Shown here in pieces: positions 8,138-15,759 of a stretch of DNA of 28,155 nucleotides. The notes under the pieces were generated by a model that saw nothing but the letters and a program-made list of their open reading frames with translations, was not told the origin of the DNA and did no database searches. This stretch comes from CAIKMD01 sp035605975. Its GTDB lineage: Bacteria > Pseudomonadota > Alphaproteobacteria > ATCC43930 > CGMCC-115725. Within the stretch, counting starts at the first letter, position 1. Each line of letters begins with the position of its first letter. The DNA lies in assembly GCA_035605975.1 (NCBI GenBank), contig DATNGG010000132.1, positions 1 to 28,155 on the forward strand, read 5' to 3'. A program made the translations under genes and the position numbers.

Positions 8138-8229
8138 CCGGCCCTTTCGCCGCGCTGGCGTGCCGAGCGATCCGGGCATCAGCTGTGCCGCGCGAGGCTG
8201 GCTTTTGATGCGAAGCCCAGAAGCTTGTT

Positions 8230-9705
8230 ATGCTGGTGCGTGCTCCAAGGATTTGGCGGTCGCGTGCTTCCGTGCCATCGCTCCAGCTAAGCCTGCCCTT
8301 CGATGTCCAGGTCGACCTCGTCGCGATCGTCCACATTGTCGCGGCGCTGGCCGTGACCGTGCATGTGCTGCTGCGCAAGCGCGACGTGCGCGCGGCGATC
8401 GGCTGGATCGGCCTCGCCTGGCTGTCGCCGATCGCCGGCCCGGCGCTTTATTATTTCTTCGGCATCAATCGCGTGACGCGCCGCGCCGCGCGGCTGACGC
8501 CCTCGCGCCAGGGCGCGGTTTTCGCCAATCCGGCGGCGCCGGACCAGGGGCCGCTGCCCGAGAACATTCTCACCATCGCGCGCGTCGGCCAGCAGCTTAC
8601 GAATCGTCCGCTCGCCGACGGCAATGAGGTTTCTCTGCTCCGCGGCGGCGACGAGGCCTATGCGGCGATGCTCGAGGCGATCGGCAAAGCGCGGCGCAGC
8701 GTCGCGCTCGCCTCCTATATTTTCCGCAGCGACCGCGTGGGCGACGCCTTCATTGCGGCGCTCCGCGCGGCGCATGGCCGCGGCGTCGAAGTGCGCGTTC
8801 TGGTCGACGGCGTCGGCAGCGGCTACCCGTTCTCCGCCGCCGCGCGAAAATTGGAGCTGTCGAGCGTCCCGGTCGCGCGCTTCATGTTCCACTGGCTGCC
8901 CTGGCGCATGCCGTTCCTCAACATGCGCAGCCACAAGAAGCTGCTCGTCATCGACGGCATGACGGGTTTCGCGGGCGGGCTCAATATCGGCGCCGAGAAC
9001 ACCGGGCAAGCTCCCGCTGCGGAGCGCGTCGAGGATGTGCAATTCCGCATCGGCGGGCCCGTCGTCGCGCAGCTCATGCTGACCTTCGCCGAGGATTGGA
9101 ACTTCACCACCGGCGAGCTTTTGCAAGGCGACGCCTGGTGGCCGGAGATCGCGCCGGGGGGATCGACCCTCGCGCGCGGCATCAGCTCCGGCCCGGACGA
9201 GGATATCCGCAAGCTCGAATCGATTCTGGCGACGGCGGTCGCGGCGGCGAGACAGCGCATCCGGATCGTCACGCCCTATTTCCTGCCCGATCAGCGCCTC
9301 AGCTCCGCGATCGAGCTCGCGGCGCTGCGCGGCGTCGCGATCGAGATCGTCCTGCCCGAGCGCACGGACCACCCGCTCCTGGACTGGGCAATGCAGGCCC
9401 ATCTCGATTACTTCGCCCTGCCGGGCGTCGATATCTACCGGACTCCCGTGCCCTTCGATCATTCGAAGCTCGCGACCGTCGATGGGCTGTGGTGCGCGCT
9501 CGGCAGCGCCAATTGGGATGTCCGCAGCCTGCGGCTCAATTTCGAATTCATGCTCGAATGCTACGGCGCCGAGACCGCCTCCGAGGTCGATCGGCTGATC
9601 GACGCAAAGATCGCCCGCGCGCGGCGGCTTTCGCCGCTCGATGAGCGCGCGCTTCCCTTGAGGCTGCGCGACGCCGCGGCGCGCCTGCTGCTGCCCTATC
9701 TCTGA
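8230..9705 (+). CDS. cls: Cardiolipin synthase / phospholipase D family protein
   Basis: The 491-aa membrane enzyme has two N-terminal helices (about 27-50 and 56-78, with GWIGLAWLSPIAGPALYYFFG as in Cls nuclease-type proteins) followed by two PLD domains. Both HKD motifs are intact: HKKLLVID at His about 235 and HSKLATVD at His about 411, each with downstream G and N/S residues (GGLNIG, GSANWD). Such enzymes condense phosphatidylglycerol, or PG with PE, to cardiolipin at the inner membrane. The ATG at 8230 has only weak purines upstream, and a GTG at 8239 is possible. The neighbouring EEP-type gene is a common partner of PLD-type genes. Confidence 0.88.
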   Translation: MLVRAPRIWRSRASVPSLQLSLPFDVQVDLVAIVHIVAALAVTVHVLLRKRDVRAAIGWIGLAWLSPIAGPALYYFFGINRVTRRAARLTPSRQGAVFANPAAPDQGPLPENILTIARVGQQLTNRPLADGNEVSLLRGGDEAYAAMLEAIGKARRSVALASYIFRSDRVGDAFIAALRAAHGRGVEVRVLVDGVGSGYPFSAAARKLELSSVPVARFMFHWLPWRMPFLNMRSHKKLLVIDGMTGFAGGLNIGAENTGQAPAAERVEDVQFRIGGPVVAQLMLTFAEDWNFTTGELLQGDAWWPEIAPGGSTLARGISSGPDEDIRKLESILATAVAAARQRIRIVTPYFLPDQRLSSAIELAALRGVAIEIVLPERTDHPLLDWAMQAHLDYFALPGVDIYRTPVPFDHSKLATVDGLWCALGSANWDVRSLRLNFEFMLECYGAETASEVDRLIDAKIARARRLSPLDERALPLRLRDAAARLLLPYL

Positions 9706-9935
9706 GCCCCCGCGGTCAAAGTGTCGCTCCCGGATCGAGCCCCTTGCGGAGCGCGGGGCGACTCACCATAAATTAGAGGGCGGGCCGGAAGCGCGGCACC
9801 TTGCCTCAAGCACCTTGAGCTGGATTAAGCAAAGGCTAAGGCTTTAGCCGCTATGTGTCATGCGTATCTCGGATCGACGGGCGACCGGTGGTCGCGCCTA
9901 TGCATGACAAATTTGGCCTCAAAGGGGGCACCGCG
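9706..9935. other. Intergenic stretch with a degenerate FixK-like site
   Basis: No gene is seen between the cls stop and the EEP start. It contains the inverted repeat CTCAAG-CAC-CTTGAG (9805-9819) and an overlapping TTGAGCTGGATTAA (9815-9828). The latter has the CTGG centre of the other boxes but two mismatches from a perfect site. The short dyad GGCTAA-GGC-TTTAGCC lies near 9834-9849. Function is unproven. Confidence 0.3.
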
Positions 9936-10652
9936 TTGAAAGTCATCAGTTGGAATTTGCTGCGCCGAGTCGGCGCGGCGGTTGAGGATGTTGCTGCCCT
10001 CGTCCAGCAGGAAAAACCGGACCTTCTGCTGATGCAGGAGGCGACCGAAGAAATGGAGACCCTCCCGCGCCTCGTCGGCGGGCATTTTCATTGGGAGCCC
10101 CTGCCCGGCCGCATTCACGGATTGGCGGCTTGGAGTCCTCACCCGCTGCCGCCGCCTCAATCCTTGGCCCTGCCCGTCTCGCGCATGCCCGGGCGGGTAC
10201 CGCCGCGCATGGCGCAGCTCGTGCGCCTCGGCAACATCACCATCGCCAATGTTCACTTGTCGCATGGCCAGCTGCTCAACCGCTGGCAGTTGCTGCGCAT
10301 CGCCGGCGCCATCGACGGCCCCGCGGCGGTGATCGGCGACTACAACGCCGTCGGCCCGACGCGCATGCCCGGCTTCAAGGATGTGGGCCCGCGCGAGCCG
10401 ACGCTCGTTGCGAGCAACGTGCTGCGCTTTCGTCTCGATCGCTGTCTCGTCCGCGGGCTCAGCTGCGCCGAGGCGCGCGCACTGGAGCAAGGTCCCTCCG
10501 ACCACCGCCCGATCGCGCTCGAGATCGGGCCTTTGAAAATCGATCTCGGCGAGCCCGCGACGAAGCCATCCAAGCGCGCCGCCTCCGGCGTGGTCGCGGC
10601 AAGCGCGCTGAAGCGCTGGCGCTCCCGCGCCCGGGCAGCAAAGCCGCTTTAA
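9936..10652 (+). CDS. Endonuclease/exonuclease/phosphatase (EEP) family protein
   Basis: The 238-aa EEP-fold phosphodiesterase has the expected motifs in order: ISWNLL (Asn), LLLMQEAT (metal-binding Glu), NVHLSHG, IGDYNAVG (GDFN-like) and PSDHRPI (catalytic Asp-His). A basic tail (KRWRSRARAAK) ends the protein. Substrates in this family range from DNA to phospholipid or inositol phosphates; none is specified here. The frame is open from GTG 9855 with an ATG at 9900. I prefer TTG 9936 because AAAGGGGG ends 7 bases before it and the protein then begins MKVISWNLL, as EEP proteins usually do. It follows cls on the same strand after 230 bases. Confidence 0.82.
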   Translation: MKVISWNLLRRVGAAVEDVAALVQQEKPDLLLMQEATEEMETLPRLVGGHFHWEPLPGRIHGLAAWSPHPLPPPQSLALPVSRMPGRVPPRMAQLVRLGNITIANVHLSHGQLLNRWQLLRIAGAIDGPAAVIGDYNAVGPTRMPGFKDVGPREPTLVASNVLRFRLDRCLVRGLSCAEARALEQGPSDHRPIALEIGPLKIDLGEPATKPSKRAASGVVAASALKRWRSRARAAKPL

Positions 10653-10709
10653 GCGCCGCCTGCTCGACGCGCGGCTGCGTCCTCGCCGCGAGCCCTCTCC
10701 GCCTTCCCC

Positions 10710-11849
10710 TTAACGGCCCTCCTCGGGGCCGAGGCTCGCTTGCGTGCCCTTGCTCGCCGCGGCGGCCGCGCGCTGGAAGGTGATGGTGATGCGCACGCCT
10801 TGCCCCGGGATGGAATCGACCGCGAAACCGGCCTTGGCGTTCTCGCGCAGCGAGCGGACGATCAGTGCGCTGAGCTTGCCGGGTTGGGGCCAGTCGAGAC
10901 CCGGCGGCAAGCCTTTGCCGTCATCGCCCACCATGACGCGGCAACCTTGCTCGTCGACGAGGCAGCGCACGGTGATCGTGCCGCCATTGCAATCGGCAAA
11001 CGCATGCTTCAACGCGTTGGTCAAAAGCTCGTTCACGACCAGTCCCGCCGGCATCGCGACATTGACCGAAACGGGATAGGAATCGACTTTCAGATCGAGC
11101 CGCACGCCTTCACGGCCGTGCGCCAGCATCACCGCCGAGGCGATTTGGCTCAAATAGACGCCAAGATCGACCTCGTTCCCGGCCTTCTCGGCCGACAGCG
11201 ACTGGTAAAGCAGGTAAAGCGCTTCGATGCGCCCGGCGAGCCGATCGAAGGGCTCGGTCGGCATCGCGCCGCCGGAATAGCGCACTTCGTAGCGGATCAG
11301 CGCCGTGATCATCTGCAAATTGTTTTTGACGCGATGCTGAATCTCCCGAAGCAGCATCTCCTTCTCGCGCAGTTGATGCGCGTATTGCTCATGCGCGGCG
11401 GCGCGATGCGCACCGACATCGACCAGCGCGACGAGACGGAACACCGGCTTTCCATCATCGTCTTCGATCACATTGGCATAAGCATCGGCGATCGCCGCGT
11501 CGCTCCCCGCGCGCTCGATCCGGAATGTGCCGCTGCCATCGCCGGCTTCGGTGATCGTCTCGCTCAGGCTGCGCGCCGGTTCGCCGCCCGTGCTGGCGCC
11601 GCCGAGCACGCTCCAAGGCTTGCCTTCGATCTCGGCGGCTTGCCGGCCGGTCAGCTTTTCGAACGCCGGATTGGCATAGACGATGCGCTCGCCGCCGTTC
11701 AGATCGGCGACCGCGATCGCGACCGGGATTTGATCGAGAAAGCGCCGGAACGGCTCGCTTTCGAGCGCATCCGCCAAATCGGGTGCCGCGAGCAGATTTT
11801 CGATCTCCTCAGGCTGGGCTTTGTTGTGTTCATCCTTGGGGTCGGTCAT
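10710..11849 (-). CDS. PAS-domain sensor histidine kinase (HisKA_2/HWE-like)
   Basis: The 379-aa cytoplasmic kinase has no transmembrane segment. A PAS domain spans about residues 35-145 (IPVAIAVADL, YANPAFEKLTG). The phosphoacceptor region LREIQHRVKNNLQMI has His about 172, typical of the HisKA_2 family related to HWE kinases. The ATPase domain has an N-box LVVNELLTNALKHAF and a G-box GDDGKGLPPG. Such kinases often act in light, stress or general stress (PhyR-type) signalling. No response regulator is adjacent, so it is an orphan. The frame is open to 11981, but the ATG at 11849 is preferred since the upstream residues show no domain. Confidence 0.85.
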   Translation of the reverse strand: MTDPKDEHNKAQPEEIENLLAAPDLADALESEPFRRFLDQIPVAIAVADLNGGERIVYANPAFEKLTGRQAAEIEGKPWSVLGGASTGGEPARSLSETITEAGDGSGTFRIERAGSDAAIADAYANVIEDDDGKPVFRLVALVDVGAHRAAAHEQYAHQLREKEMLLREIQHRVKNNLQMITALIRYEVRYSGGAMPTEPFDRLAGRIEALYLLYQSLSAEKAGNEVDLGVYLSQIASAVMLAHGREGVRLDLKVDSYPVSVNVAMPAGLVVNELLTNALKHAFADCNGGTITVRCLVDEQGCRVMVGDDGKGLPPGLDWPQPGKLSALIVRSLRENAKAGFAVDSIPGQGVRITITFQRAAAAASKGTQASLGPEEGR

Positions 11850-12298
11850 GACGCCGGTCCGGAGATCCTTATGCGTGGCGAGGAACACCCCGTCGCGCTC
11901 GGCGAGCCGCGACCCTTGGGCGAGTGTCAACAACGATTGGGGAATGAGCTGCGGGTACGTTGGGGGGCCAAAACGCACCACGCCGCATGGCGGTGCCAGA
12001 TTTCGGCTGCTGGATGGTCACGACCCTCGATGAGGCGTCGTGTTGGTCCGGTATCCCCCGTGAGGCGCCAATCGCGCCACACATAACCTGCCGGCTTCAG
12101 GCGGTCAACAATGCAGAAGCGTCGGTGACGCGCGCTATGCCGGGCGGTTCTGGCGCAAAAGCGCTGGCGCCGCTCGCCACGCTCGGGCAGAGAGGCCGGT
12201 TTACGCGCCGCGAGAATTTGCTCCGATACGCAACCGCCGACCAACCCTCTCCCCCGCTTCGCGGCGGAGAGGGTGATTTTATCTTTGCCGACCTCTCC
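11850..12298. other. Intergenic stretch, no gene recognised
   Basis: About 450 bases lie between the kinase start and the amidohydrolase stop. Open frames here on both strands show no family features. Apart from the hairpin at 12244-12274 I see no operator, RNA or repeat. The kinase promoter should lie here but no convincing -35/-10 pair was found. Confidence 0.4.
12244..12274. terminator. GC-rich hairpin, possible bidirectional terminator/REP
   Basis: ACCCTCTCC (12244-12252) pairs with GGAGAGGGT (12266-12274). The inner arms CCGC-TTC-GCGG extend the stem with a single C-C mismatch. On the plus strand it is followed by GATTTTAT. It sits just after the minus-strand amidohydrolase gene and may end that transcript. 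This sequence style also recurs as an intergenic repeat in many Proteobacteria. Confidence 0.55.
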
Positions 12299-13528
12299 CT
12301 ACTCCGCCGCGGCGCGCGCGGCGAGGCGCTTTGCCTTCACCTCCGAGATCACCGGCTCGAGGTTGTAGACGCGCTTGGCGTTGCCGCCGAGGATGTTGCG
12401 CTTGGCAGTCTCCGAGAGGAACGGCAGATCGTAGATCGTCGAAGGCAGATCCATGTCCCAATGCGGATAGTCGGACGCATACATGAGCTGCGTCTCCGCA
12501 TTGATCATCTTGAAGGTGAGCTCCAGCGCCTCGCGATTGTTGATCATCTCCATCGGCTGCGTCGAGTAGTGCATCTCGCGCATGTAATCCGACGGCCGGC
12601 GCTTCAGGAGCGGCACCTCGGATGAGCGCATCATCCACTCATTGTCGAGGCGCTGCATCAGGAACGGAATCCAGGCAAGCCCGCTCTCGATCCAGATCAC
12701 TTTGAGCTTCGGGAAGCGCTCGGGCATCCCGTTCACCAGCCAATTGGTACAATGGAGGATGTTGAACCAGCTAAAGCCCAGCGCATGCGCCGCCATGAAG
12801 CGGTTGCAGAGGTTGAGGCTCTGGTCGTGCGTGCCGCCGAACTGGCTGTGGAAGTTGAGCGGCATGCCGCGTTCTTCGACGGCAGCGTAGGTCTTCATAT
12901 AGGCGTTGTCGTAAAGCGGCTTGTGCCGCGCGGTGCAGACCGTGAAGCCGATCACGCCCTTCTTGTCGCCGAAATCCTGCACGACTTTATAAGCCGCCTC
13001 GGGATCGTTCATCGGCAGATAGAGCGAGGAGCAAATCCGCGGCTCTTGCGCCAGCACCTCTTCGCAGAGCCAGCGATTGTAAGCGCGCGCCAGCGCCACC
13101 TCGACATCGACGCGGGGCGTGAAGCCCAGCCCCAGCATCGGCGTCGGAAAGATGTTGAGGAGATCGATGCCGATCGCGTCCATCCACCGCCTGGTCAAGG
13201 CGATGTCGCGGTGGATGCCGGCGGGCGTCTTTTCGCGGCGCCGCCCGGGATAGCGCGTGACGCGGCCGCCCATGGGCTGATTGCCGCCGTTGGTGATGCC
13301 GGCGCCGCCGAAACCCTGATACTTCGCCTGGTCGCGCATCACCGGGTCTTCGATATATTCGGCGATGGACTTGAAGGATTCGGTCTCGTAATGGTGACCG
13401 TCGATATCGGCGATGAAGAAATCCTCATAGCGGCGCTGGATTGCCTGCTGCGTCGCATGTTCGAGCAAGGTCGTCGTATCGAACTCCTCGACGGAGAGGT
13501 CGCGGTACCGGGTTTCGAGCGTGTCCAT
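12299..13528 (-). CDS. Metal-dependent amidohydrolase (amidohydrolase_2/ACMSD-like)
   Basis: The 409-aa predicted TIM-barrel hydrolase or decarboxylase belongs to the family of 2-amino-3-carboxymuconate semialdehyde and gamma-resorcylate decarboxylases. Plausible metal ligands are the DIDGHH motif (about residues 41-46), His in MPLNFHSQFGG, His in NILHCTNW, Glu in VIWIESGLAW and Asp in MYASDYPHWD. The ATG at 13528 has AAGGA 8 bases upstream. It begins 27 bases after the stop of a binding-protein gene on the same strand, so the pair is an operon. The binding protein may bring in the substrate. Close relatives act on aromatic or cyclic carboxylates, but no substrate can be named here. Confidence 0.85.
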   Translation of the reverse strand: MDTLETRYRDLSVEEFDTTTLLEHATQQAIQRRYEDFFIADIDGHHYETESFKSIAEYIEDPVMRDQAKYQGFGGAGITNGGNQPMGGRVTRYPGRRREKTPAGIHRDIALTRRWMDAIGIDLLNIFPTPMLGLGFTPRVDVEVALARAYNRWLCEEVLAQEPRICSSLYLPMNDPEAAYKVVQDFGDKKGVIGFTVCTARHKPLYDNAYMKTYAAVEERGMPLNFHSQFGGTHDQSLNLCNRFMAAHALGFSWFNILHCTNWLVNGMPERFPKLKVIWIESGLAWIPFLMQRLDNEWMMRSSEVPLLKRRPSDYMREMHYSTQPMEMINNREALELTFKMINAETQLMYASDYPHWDMDLPSTIYDLPFLSETAKRNILGGNAKRVYNLEPVISEVKAKRLAARAAAE

Positions 13529-13555
13529 GGATTCCGTCCTTCAGCTAGGCCGCCG

Positions 13556-14527
13556 TCACTTCGCCGCGGCGGGCAGGAATTTCTCGGTATAGAGCTTGGT
13601 CATATCGGGCTTCTTCGGCAAGAGCTTCAGATCAACAAAAGATTGCGCCAGCACCGCCGTCGCCTGGGGATCGAACCGGCCGGTATCGGAGAACATCGGC
13701 ATGATCCGGTCATAGGCCCGCGCCACCACATCGGGCGCCACATGCGTGACCTGCGCCGCGATCGGCACGCTCGCCGCCTTGTTCTTGCGCATGAAGGCGA
13801 TGGTCTCGAACCAGCCGGCAAGGAAGCGGCGCAGATCGTCCGGCTGCTGCTGGATCGCCTTATCGCTCGCGAAGATCACATGCATGATGAAATGCGGCGC
13901 GATGTCGTCGAAATGGACGAGGATCTTCAAGATCCCTTCCTGCTCGAGCTTGGTCGCAAGCACGATGTCGTCGGGCAGGCCCACGGTCTGGCCGGTGCGC
14001 AAGGCGGCGATCTGCGCGGAATTGGTGCCGAGGCCGACCAGCGTCATGCCGTTCGGCCCCCAGCCCTGATTGCGCGACAGCTCGCGCACCAGCCATTCGG
14101 TGACCGAGCCAGGCGAGGAGATCGACAGGGTTTTGCCCTTGAGATCGGCGATCGTCTTGACCGGCCCATCCTTTGCGACGGCGAGCACCATGATCGAGGG
14201 CTTGCCGGCCATGGCGGCGACCCCTTGGACCGGCGCGCCGCGCGCAACGAAGGCCATCGCCGGACCCGAGCCGAGCCCGATATCGATGGCATCGGCCGCC
14301 AAGGCCTGCTGCAGCTTCGCCGCGCCGCCCAAGACGAATTCCGAAACCTCGACGCCGTGGTTGTGAAAAAACCCTTCCTTTATGCCGATATCGAGCGGCA
14401 CGAAGGAGAACACCTCGGCTTGCGGCTTGCCGACGCGGAGCGTGCCCGCGCCGGCCGGCGGGGCGAAACACCCCCCGCAAGCGATGACGAGCGCGGCGCC
14501 CAGTAGCGAAACCCTGTTCATGACCAT
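13556..14527 (-). CDS. NitT/TauT-type substrate-binding protein
   Basis: The 323-aa exported protein has an N-terminal signal (about residues 5-18). It may be a lipoprotein cut at VIAC (Cys 17), or a type I substrate cut near PAGAG. The mature part is an NMT1/THI5-like domain: FSFVPLDIGIKEGFFHNHGVEVSEF, KLQQALAADAIDIGLGSG, TIADLKGKTLSISSPGS. GGGGAG stands 8 bases before ATG 14527; a second ATG at 14521 is less well spaced. It is first in a two-gene unit with the amidohydrolase. As with the paralogue at 4748, no permease or ATPase gene is adjacent. Confidence 0.87.
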   Translation of the reverse strand: MVMNRVSLLGAALVIACGGCFAPPAGAGTLRVGKPQAEVFSFVPLDIGIKEGFFHNHGVEVSEFVLGGAAKLQQALAADAIDIGLGSGPAMAFVARGAPVQGVAAMAGKPSIMVLAVAKDGPVKTIADLKGKTLSISSPGSVTEWLVRELSRNQGWGPNGMTLVGLGTNSAQIAALRTGQTVGLPDDIVLATKLEQEGILKILVHFDDIAPHFIMHVIFASDKAIQQQPDDLRRFLAGWFETIAFMRKNKAASVPIAAQVTHVAPDVVARAYDRIMPMFSDTGRFDPQATAVLAQSFVDLKLLPKKPDMTKLYTEKFLPAAAK

Positions 14528-14654
14528 CGCGTTTTCTCCCCTTTCCCGCCTTTTCGGTCGGTTTCGCCGGGAGTATGGGCAAAATCCCGCGCGAGCGCCA
14601 CTCGGTTTCAGGGCGCGACGGCATCGCTCGTCGGTCGGGATGCAGAGCGCGGCA

Positions 14655-14672
14655 CGTCACGACATCGTGACG
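14655..14672. promoter_or_regulatory. Perfect 8-2-8 palindrome, candidate operator
   Basis: CGTCACGA-CA-TCGTGACG is fully symmetric. It lies 128 bases upstream of the binding-protein/amidohydrolase operon and 57 bases upstream of the possible leader ORF. The size and symmetry suit a dimeric regulator such as a GntR- or LysR-like protein. The regulator is not identified. Confidence 0.45.
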
Positions 14673-14728
14673 CTCGCGCTCCGCCCGCGCCTTGAATTCG
14701 CCGCCTTCGCCCTCAAATCTTAGCTGCC

Positions 14729-14809
14729 ATGAGAGAAACGCATATCGTCAACGCCGCGCCGCGGCACGCCGCCTTCCGCTCGGCGAAAGACCTGGCCAAG
14801 CCGGTCTGA
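14729..14809 (+). CDS. Possible 26-aa small or leader peptide
   Basis: An ATG-initiated frame of 27 codons encodes a small basic peptide beginning MRETHIVNAAPRHAAF and ending KDLAKPV. Its TGA is immediately followed by a perfect GC hairpin, the arrangement expected of a short transcribed gene or an attenuation leader. No good ribosome-binding site precedes it and there is no run of a single amino acid. Its reality is uncertain, and the peptide resembles nothing I recognise. It lies 127 bases before the zinc-ribbon gene. Confidence 0.25.
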   Translation: MRETHIVNAAPRHAAFRSAKDLAKPV

Positions 14810-14832
14810 GCCCTGCCGCAACGCGGCAGGGC
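14810..14832 (+). terminator. Perfect 10-bp hairpin, possible terminator or attenuator
   Basis: GCCCTGCCGC-AAC-GCGGCAGGGC forms a perfect stem with a three-base loop. Downstream sequence is T/C-rich (CTTCTTCAATCTTTCGATTTT) but lacks an immediate U-run, so termination would be imperfect. It starts at the base after the small ORF stop. Confidence 0.5.
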
Positions 14833-14936
14833 CAAGCAATCTTCTTCAATCTTTCGATTTTGCCCTCGAACGCGTCGGTCGGGAAACGGCGGCGCGCTGC
14901 CCTGCGAAAAGCGGCCAAGCCGAGAAGGAGTTGGCA

Positions 14937-15152
14937 ATGGCGAATTTGGGAATCGGTGTGCTCTGCGTCCGATGCGGCCTCGTTTCGCGGCGGCCGATTG
15001 GATTCCTGCGCGCCCGCCGCAGCTTCGTGTGCGGCGGCTGCAAGGAGATCATCCCGCTCGATGAGCGCAGCGTGCTTGATCGCGAAGGCGTTTGCGTGCC
15101 GCAGCGGCGCGCCATCTTCCAGCCCGAGCGCCGGCGCGACCTCGTTCGCTGA
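14937..15152 (+). CDS. Small zinc-ribbon protein
   Basis: The 71-aa protein has two CxxC knuckles, LCVRC (Cys 10, 13) and FVCGGC (Cys 32, 35), separated by a basic segment. This is the layout of a treble-clef or zinc-ribbon fold that binds one Zn. The basic linker (RRPIGFLRARRSF) could contact nucleic acid. Family and function are unknown. AAGGAG lies 6 bases before ATG 14937, which decides against the in-frame TTG at 14931. The next gene, rnk-like, follows after 75 bases on the same strand and may be co-expressed. Confidence 0.7.
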   Translation: MANLGIGVLCVRCGLVSRRPIGFLRARRSFVCGGCKEIIPLDERSVLDREGVCVPQRRAIFQPERRRDLVR

Positions 15153-15227
15153 ACGGGTGCGGCCGGCCGATCGATCGCAGGCGGCGATAAGAGCCGCCGA
15201 TCACCTCTTGCCCCAAGGACGCATAGG

Positions 15228-15728
15228 ATGAACCGCCTCGCGCATGCCGATTTTTTCCCCAACATCGCCCTGCCGCCGACCGATGAACCGGAAAACGCGC
15301 TCGGGCTGATCTTGGACGATCCCGACTTGCCGGCGATCATGGTCACCACCGCGGACGCGGTATCGCTGTCCCCGCTCGCCGGCGGACGACGTACCGAGGA
15401 TCGTGCCGCTACCTTCCTCGCGCATGAGCTTGCACGCGCGGCACTCGTGCCGTCCGCCGAGATACCGGCGCAGACGGTGACCATGCGGTCGGTCGCCCGC
15501 TTCCGGCTCAACGACACCGGCGCGGTTTGCGAGGCGATGCTCGTCTATCCGGGAGAGGCGTCGATCTCCGACGGCAAGCTCTCCGTGCTCGCGCCCGTCG
15601 GAACGGCGCTGCTCGGCCTGTCGCAGGGTCAGCTCATGCCCTATGCGGCCGCGGATGGCAGCATCAAGACCCTCACCCTGCTCGATGTCGTGTTCCAGCC
15701 CGAATCCTGTGGTCTGGAATGGCGGTGA
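15228..15728 (+). CDS. Rnk-like GreA/GreB C-terminal domain protein
   Basis: The 166-aa protein has a C-terminal GreA/GreB-type domain (about 80-160). The blocks are QTVTMRSVARFRLNDTG, EAMLVYPGEASISDGKLSVLAPVGTALLGLSQGQ and LTLLDVVFQPES, as in Rnk, regulator of nucleoside diphosphate kinase, which can bind RNA polymerase. The N-terminal part (LGLILDDPDLPAIMVTTADAVSLSPL) resembles the short Rnk helical region and lacks the long GreA coiled coil, so it is not a transcript-cleavage factor. AAGGA lies 8 bases before the ATG. Confidence 0.82.
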   Translation: MNRLAHADFFPNIALPPTDEPENALGLILDDPDLPAIMVTTADAVSLSPLAGGRRTEDRAATFLAHELARAALVPSAEIPAQTVTMRSVARFRLNDTGAVCEAMLVYPGEASISDGKLSVLAPVGTALLGLSQGQLMPYAAADGSIKTLTLLDVVFQPESCGLEWR

Positions 15729-15759
15729 TGGGAGGGCGTGGCGTGGGCGCGCGGCCGGA

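Larger units (their letters stand above)
14528..14936. other. Divergent intergenic region with operator-like palindrome, possible leader ORF and hairpin
   Basis: About 410 bases separate the divergent binding-protein and zinc-ribbon genes. Contents in order: GC-rich sequence, an 18-base palindrome (14655-14672), a possible 26-codon ORF (14729-14809), a perfect 10-bp hairpin (14810-14832) and a T/C-rich run leading to AAGGAG before the next gene. These parts are listed separately. Confidence 0.5.

Noticed and set aside
7994..8179. N-terminal extension of the MFS gene to ATG 8179
   Set aside because: The extra residues are polar and would bury a perfect FNR box inside coding sequence; start at 7993 is favoured but not proven.
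12752..14506. 584-codon plus-strand open frame
   Set aside because: It is antisense to two genes with clear family motifs and shows no domain of its own.
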